Source of the DNA: Saprospiraceae bacterium
GTDB taxonomy: Bacteria; Bacteroidota; Bacteroidia; Chitinophagales; Saprospiraceae
DNA: 64,000 nt
Reading direction: 5' to 3'
Assembly (NCBI GenBank): GCA_019638385.1
Contig: JAHBTW010000018.1
Coordinates: forward strand, 1 to 64,000
Below the pieces are notes generated by a model. It was not told the DNA's origin, did no database searches, and was given only the letters and a program-made list of their open reading frames with translations. The position numbers were made by a program, and so were the translations under genes. Below are positions 60,344 to 64,000 of the stretch, piece by piece. Numbering within the stretch: the first letter of the stretch is position 1; each line of letters opens with the position of its first letter.

Positions 60344-61870
60344 ATGGATACCAGAAAAATTCGCTCGGCCTTGGTCTCGGTCTTTTCCAAAGACGGCCTC
60401 GAACCCATACTAATGGAGCTGCACCGGCTCGGCGTAGCATTGTACTCTACCGGCGGGACATTTCAATACATACAGTCAATAGGGCTACCGGCGACAGCCG
60501 TGGAAGATATCACCGGCTACCCGTCCATTCTCGACGGCCGGGTAAAAACGCTGCATCCGGCGGTGTTCGGCGGTATCTTGGCCCGGCGCGAACCGGCGCA
60601 CCTGGCTCAGTTGGAGGAGTACGGCCTGCCCGAAATTGACCTGGTCATCGTTGATCTATATCCTTTTGAAGAAACGGTGGCCGTTAGTACATCCGAATCG
60701 GAAATCATTGAAAAGATAGACATCGGGGGAATTTCACTCATCCGGGCTGCTGCCAAAAACTTTGGCGACGTGGCAGTAGTCGCCTCGCGGCAGGAGTACA
60801 GTTTGTTTTTGGAAATGCTCCGGGAGACACAAGGCGCGTTGCACTCCGACCACCGCCGCGAATTGGCCCGTCGCGCATTCAAGGTATCGTCCAACTACGA
60901 TATTGCCATATTCAACTACTTCAATGAAGGCGCTGCGGATGTGACGTTCAAATACAGCATACACCGCTCCGACATCTTGCGTTATGGCGAGAACCCGCAC
61001 CAGAACGGCGTTTTCTTCGGGGATTTCGAGCAAATATTCGATAAGCTCGCCGGCAAGGCTATTTCTTACAACAACTTAGTGGATATTGACGCTGCCGTGC
61101 AGGTGATGCGCGAACTGCGCAACGGAGAGCCGGCTTTTGCCATCCTCAAACACACCAACACCTGTGGCATGGCGGTGCGCCCTACTTTACCGGAGGCCTG
61201 GCACGCAGCGTTGGCCTGCGACCCGGTATCGGCTTTCGGGGGTATTTTTGTGTGCAACCGGCCGGTGGATGTCGAAACGGCGAGAGAAATTGATAAACTC
61301 TTCTACGAAGTATTGATCGCACCCGGATTCGATCCTGAGGCGCTTGAAATACTTCAGGCCAAAAAGAACCGTATCCTTTTGCTTATCAAGGATTTTTTTG
61401 TGCGCCCCCGTAGTTTTCGCAGCTTGCTCAACGGTGTGGTAGAACAAGATACCGATCTTCGCATCGAATCAGAGGACGACTTCCAATTGGCCACCCGCAA
61501 AGCGCCTGCGCCCAACGAAGTATCCGATCTGCTTTTTGCCGGGGTTGCAGTGAAGCATCTCAAATCGAATGGCATTGCGCTGGTAAAAAACAAACAACTC
61601 ATCGGTATGGGATGCGGACAACCCTCGCGGGTGGACGCACTCCAACAAGCGATTGCCAAAGCGCGCGCCTTCGGATTCGATCTGCAAGGCGCCGTAATGG
61701 CCTCCGATGCCTTCTTCCCGTTTCCCGATTGTGTGCAAATAGCCCGCGAGGCCGGTATCACAGCAGTGGTGCAGCCGGGCGGTTCTATAAAGGATCAGGA
61801 AAGTATAGACTACTGCGATGCGCACGATATGGCGATGATGCTCACGGGAATCAGGCACTTTAAACACTAA
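60344..61870 (+). CDS. purH: Bifunctional AICAR transformylase / IMP cyclohydrolase
   Basis: A 508-residue enzyme for the last two steps of purine synthesis. The N-terminal IMP cyclohydrolase (MGS-like) has ALVSVFSKDGL, STGGTFQYIQ, DGRVKTLHPAVFGGIL and DLVIVDLYPFEETV. The C-terminal AICAR transformylase begins with LRYGENPHQNG and contains the catalytic KHTNTCGMA and CDPVSAFGGIF. MGCGQPSRVDA and the end KDQESIDYCDAHDMAMMLTGIRHFKH are standard. Start 60344 (ATG) follows the family N-terminus. Confidence 0.96.
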   Translation: MDTRKIRSALVSVFSKDGLEPILMELHRLGVALYSTGGTFQYIQSIGLPATAVEDITGYPSILDGRVKTLHPAVFGGILARREPAHLAQLEEYGLPEIDLVIVDLYPFEETVAVSTSESEIIEKIDIGGISLIRAAAKNFGDVAVVASRQEYSLFLEMLRETQGALHSDHRRELARRAFKVSSNYDIAIFNYFNEGAADVTFKYSIHRSDILRYGENPHQNGVFFGDFEQIFDKLAGKAISYNNLVDIDAAVQVMRELRNGEPAFAILKHTNTCGMAVRPTLPEAWHAALACDPVSAFGGIFVCNRPVDVETAREIDKLFYEVLIAPGFDPEALEILQAKKNRILLLIKDFFVRPRSFRSLLNGVVEQDTDLRIESEDDFQLATRKAPAPNEVSDLLFAGVAVKHLKSNGIALVKNKQLIGMGCGQPSRVDALQQAIAKARAFGFDLQGAVMASDAFFPFPDCVQIAREAGITAVVQPGGSIKDQESIDYCDAHDMAMMLTGIRHFKH

Positions 61871-61970
61871 TATTAACGTATTCATAAGTTACAACCGCAT
61901 AAAAAATGGGTCATAAGCCTGGATCAAAAGAGATCTCGTATTGTTGAACCAATGGATAATCGAACCTTAG

Positions 61971-62711
61971 ATGCCTGACAACCACGCCACCCATTTAGTT
62001 ATTGACGTAGGGAATACCCGTGTGAAAGCGGCGATTTTTACCGGGGATGAGTTGGTACAAAGGTTTACTTGGGAAAAGTGTTCAAAAGAGAACATTACCG
62101 CCTCCGTTGCCAACCATCGTGTCGAAAATGTCATCTTATCAGTGGTGGGTAGCCCTGTGGAGGATGAAACGGGAAAATGGCTGGCTGCAAATTATAAAAT
62201 GCTGGAGCTTACGACCGATACGCCGCTGCCTTTCCAAAACCGGTATGCCACGCCGGCTACACTTGGCAAGGATCGGCTGGCAGGTGTCGCAGGCGCTTAC
62301 GCGCGGTTCCCGGGGCAAAATTGCTTAGTCATAGATGCAGGCACCTGCATTACTTACGATGTACTGACGGCGGCGGGCGATTTTCTCGGAGGCAATATTT
62401 CGCCGGGTATCGGGTTAAGGTTCAATGCTTTGCCGGTCTTTACAGCCGGGTTGCCTTTGGTGCAGCCGGGACCGATGGACGGAGTATTGGGAAACAGCAC
62501 CGAATCGGCGATCCGCAACGGCGTACAACTCGGAGCGCTACTGGAAATGGAGGGGCTGATTGAAATGATGCGGGGAGAATGGGATGAACTTAATGTACTT
62601 TTAACCGGCGGAGATGCCAATTTTTTTGTAAAAAAATTGAAAACGCCCATATTTGCAAATCCTGACTTAGTCCTTGAAGGGCTGAATAAAATTTTAGATT
62701 ACAATGTTTAA
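61971..62711 (+). CDS. coaX: Type III pantothenate kinase
   Basis: A 246-residue CoA-biosynthesis kinase of the ASKHA fold. The P-loop strand VIDVGNTRVKAA is at residues 10-21, the pantothenate site includes GKDRLAGVAGA and DAGTCITYDV, and GGNISPGIGLR plus LLTGGDANFF follow. It phosphorylates pantothenate and requires a monovalent cation. The following gene starts within its last codons (8-bp overlap), the usual Bacteroidota arrangement of coaX with an outer-membrane protein. Confidence 0.94.
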   Translation: MPDNHATHLVIDVGNTRVKAAIFTGDELVQRFTWEKCSKENITASVANHRVENVILSVVGSPVEDETGKWLAANYKMLELTTDTPLPFQNRYATPATLGKDRLAGVAGAYARFPGQNCLVIDAGTCITYDVLTAAGDFLGGNISPGIGLRFNALPVFTAGLPLVQPGPMDGVLGNSTESAIRNGVQLGALLEMEGLIEMMRGEWDELNVLLTGGDANFFVKKLKTPIFANPDLVLEGLNKILDYNV

Positions 62712-64000
62712 AACCTGTAAAAGAGTAGTTGTTTCGACATTGCTTGGAATGTGTGTGCTGGCGCTTTCTGCGCAAAACGCTCAGGTACAACCCAAGGGCA
62801 ACTCTCCCTACTCCCGCTTCGGGTTGGGAGACCCTGCCGTGCTCACTTTTGCAGGGCAGAGCGCTATGGGAGGTCTCGGCGCCGCATACAATGACCCCTT
62901 CTATATGAATATGACGAACCCTGCAGCCTTGGGTTCGCTCCTGGCAACCGACTTTGAAACGGCCTTTTTTGTCAAATATAGCGGATTGAGCGACGGCGAT
63001 ACTTCAGCGGGTTTGTGGAGTGGCAACCTCAGTTACTTAGCATTGGCATTCCCGTTGCTCAACCCCATCAACCGCACGTTGGACAAAAAATCGTCTGATA
63101 TCGGTATCGGGATGGGTTTTGTGTTGCAGCCTTACGCCAATGTGGGGTACGATATATTTACAGAACAAGAATTCCCGGAGGTAGGCGCCGCCCGCACTAC
63201 GTTCAAAGGCTCCGGAGGGTCGTACCGGCTGATGTGGGGCAATGGATTCAGATACAAGCGATTGGCTCTTGGCGTTAACCTGGGTTACTTGTTTGGAAAG
63301 GCATCCTACGACCGGACGGTAGAGTTTTCTGAAGTGGGCAGTGTTGCCTACATCACCAATTACCTCAATGAGCAGAGCGTAACCGGTTTTTTGTGGAATG
63401 CCGGCGCTCAAGTGACGGTACCGCTGGAAAAAAAGCAAGACAGCCGTGGGCGATTGCTTAAAGAAAAGAGTTTGATTTTCGGCCTTTACGGCAATTCCGC
63501 CACCGGATTCAGTACCATTGACAACCGCCTTGACACCCGCACCAATTTTGTTTACAATGACCGGGATACGCTGTTAATTCAGGATAATACCCGCAACTCC
63601 GGCGTTTTGCCTGGGGAGTATGCCTTCGGGATTACTTACACCGAGAGCAACAAACTCAAGTTGGGCATAGAGTACAGCGCCGCTTTCTGGAGCCAATACC
63701 GCAACGACGCCCGCGAAGAAACACTGTCTGACACCCGGCGCATTGCCGCCGGCGTTGAATACATACCCGACATCATCTCTTACAACAACTACCTCCGCCG
63801 GGTACGATACCGGGGCGGGGTCTTTTACCGCAGCGATCCTCGCACCGTAAACGGCCGGCAACTCAACGAATTCGGCCTGACATTGGGAATGGGGATGCCG
63901 GTTATTTTGCCCCGGCAGCAGACTTCTTTCATCAATCTGACTTTGGAAGGAGGTCGTTTCGGCGTCTCTTCCGCACTGCGGGAAACGTATGTAAGAATGA
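62704..64000 (+). CDS. Outer-membrane barrel protein downstream of coaX (partial, runs off the window)
   Basis: An open frame of 432 codons from ATG 62704 to the window end. A leader (residues 1-23, ends ALSAQN) is followed by PKGNSPYSRFGLGDPAVLTFAGQSAMGGLGAAY, NPAALGSLLATDFE and alternating strands such as RLMWGNGFRYKRLALGVNLGY and GEYAFGITYTESNKLKLGIEYSAAFW, all typical of an outer-membrane beta-barrel of the UPF0164/FadL-like kind. Its conserved position after coaX and 8-bp overlap suggest co-expression. The stop codon is outside the window. Cargo unknown. Confidence 0.85.
   Translation, partial: MFKTCKRVVVSTLLGMCVLALSAQNAQVQPKGNSPYSRFGLGDPAVLTFAGQSAMGGLGAAYNDPFYMNMTNPAALGSLLATDFETAFFVKYSGLSDGDTSAGLWSGNLSYLALAFPLLNPINRTLDKKSSDIGIGMGFVLQPYANVGYDIFTEQEFPEVGAARTTFKGSGGSYRLMWGNGFRYKRLALGVNLGYLFGKASYDRTVEFSEVGSVAYITNYLNEQSVTGFLWNAGAQVTVPLEKKQDSRGRLLKEKSLIFGLYGNSATGFSTIDNRLDTRTNFVYNDRDTLLIQDNTRNSGVLPGEYAFGITYTESNKLKLGIEYSAAFWSQYRNDAREETLSDTRRIAAGVEYIPDIISYNNYLRRVRYRGGVFYRSDPRTVNGRQLNEFGLTLGMGMPVILPRQQTSFINLTLEGGRFGVSSALRETYVRM

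Noticed and set aside
1..64000. Search for tRNA, rRNA, riboswitch, CRISPR, integrase or transposase genes
   Set aside because: No cloverleaf-like segments with TTCGA loops, no rRNA-like stretches, no direct-repeat array and no transposase or integrase motifs were seen. This was by eye only; tRNAscan-SE and Infernal would settle it.

Overview
This window looks like chromosomal DNA of a Bacteroidota bacterium, most likely a member of the Saprospiria (Saprospiraceae-like). The evidence is in the sequence: two kinds of type IX secretion sorting domains (CHU_C-type at the left edge; type A on two large proteases), Bacteroidota-style promoters (TTG/TTTG, 19-21 bp, TAnnTTTG) ahead of many genes, type B ribosomal protein L31, tandem Skp/OmpH genes beside murI, a Bat-operon fragment, and a small AraC regulator followed by tiny membrane proteins. 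Apart from the edges, it reads as a housekeeping and envelope region with a few mobile or decaying patches. I see no rRNA, tRNA, CRISPR array, integrase, transposase or phage structural gene.

Layout. 1-8.5 kb: a decapitated type IX substrate, a 1322-residue surface or periplasmic protein with 11 Ig-like repeats, two secreted thioredoxin-fold proteins, a phage-endolysin-like muramidase, an ArsC-like protein and a nucleoside phosphorylase. 8.5-18.4 kb: HtrA protease, an ECF sigma factor with a minimal anti-sigma partner, a metalloprotease that has lost its N-terminus, a TonB-dependent receptor and a LytS/LytTR two-component pair. 18.4-20.2 kb: a small accessory patch (possible HEPN-like protein, DUF433/DUF5615 toxin-antitoxin pair, gene remnant). 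20.2-26.3 kb: exported pirin, 2,4-dienoyl-CoA reductase, lipoproteins, a Uma2-family nuclease. 26.3-31 kb: Bat genes (TPR protein, split BatD) and an unknown secreted protein. 31-44 kb: LolC/E-like permease, gpmI, HU, GlmU-like protein, L31, folB, a vanadium-haloperoxidase-like lipoprotein, an amino acid decarboxylase, a toxin-antitoxin pair with a broken toxin, RlpA and a LysE-type exporter. 44-54.8 kb: mnmA, a giant lysyl-endopeptidase-like protease, murI and two Skp chaperones, hutH, a CHAD protein and a DMT transporter. 54.8-57 kb: AraC regulator plus five very small, mostly membrane, proteins. 57-64 kb: MltD-like transglycosylase, NUDIX hydrolase, double UspA protein, purH, coaX and the start of an outer-membrane protein that runs off the right edge.

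Common themes. Many products act at the envelope: HtrA, Skp, LolC/E-like permease, RlpA, MltD, MurI and Bat proteins, together with an ECF sigma system, so envelope maintenance dominates. Two secreted proteases share one modular tail (Ig-like, Fn3-like, P-domain, type A sorting domain), which shows domain shuffling among type IX cargo. Several palindromic repeats occur: a perfect 49-bp palindrome after mnmA, a GTCATCCCGAA hairpin after the giant protease, and a related palindrome inserted twice inside the batC-like gene, where the two copies are read in different frames. No complete new system is obvious. The best leads are the palindrome-invaded batC-like gene, the split BatD, the AraC/small-membrane-protein cluster and the 18.4-20.2 kb accessory patch.
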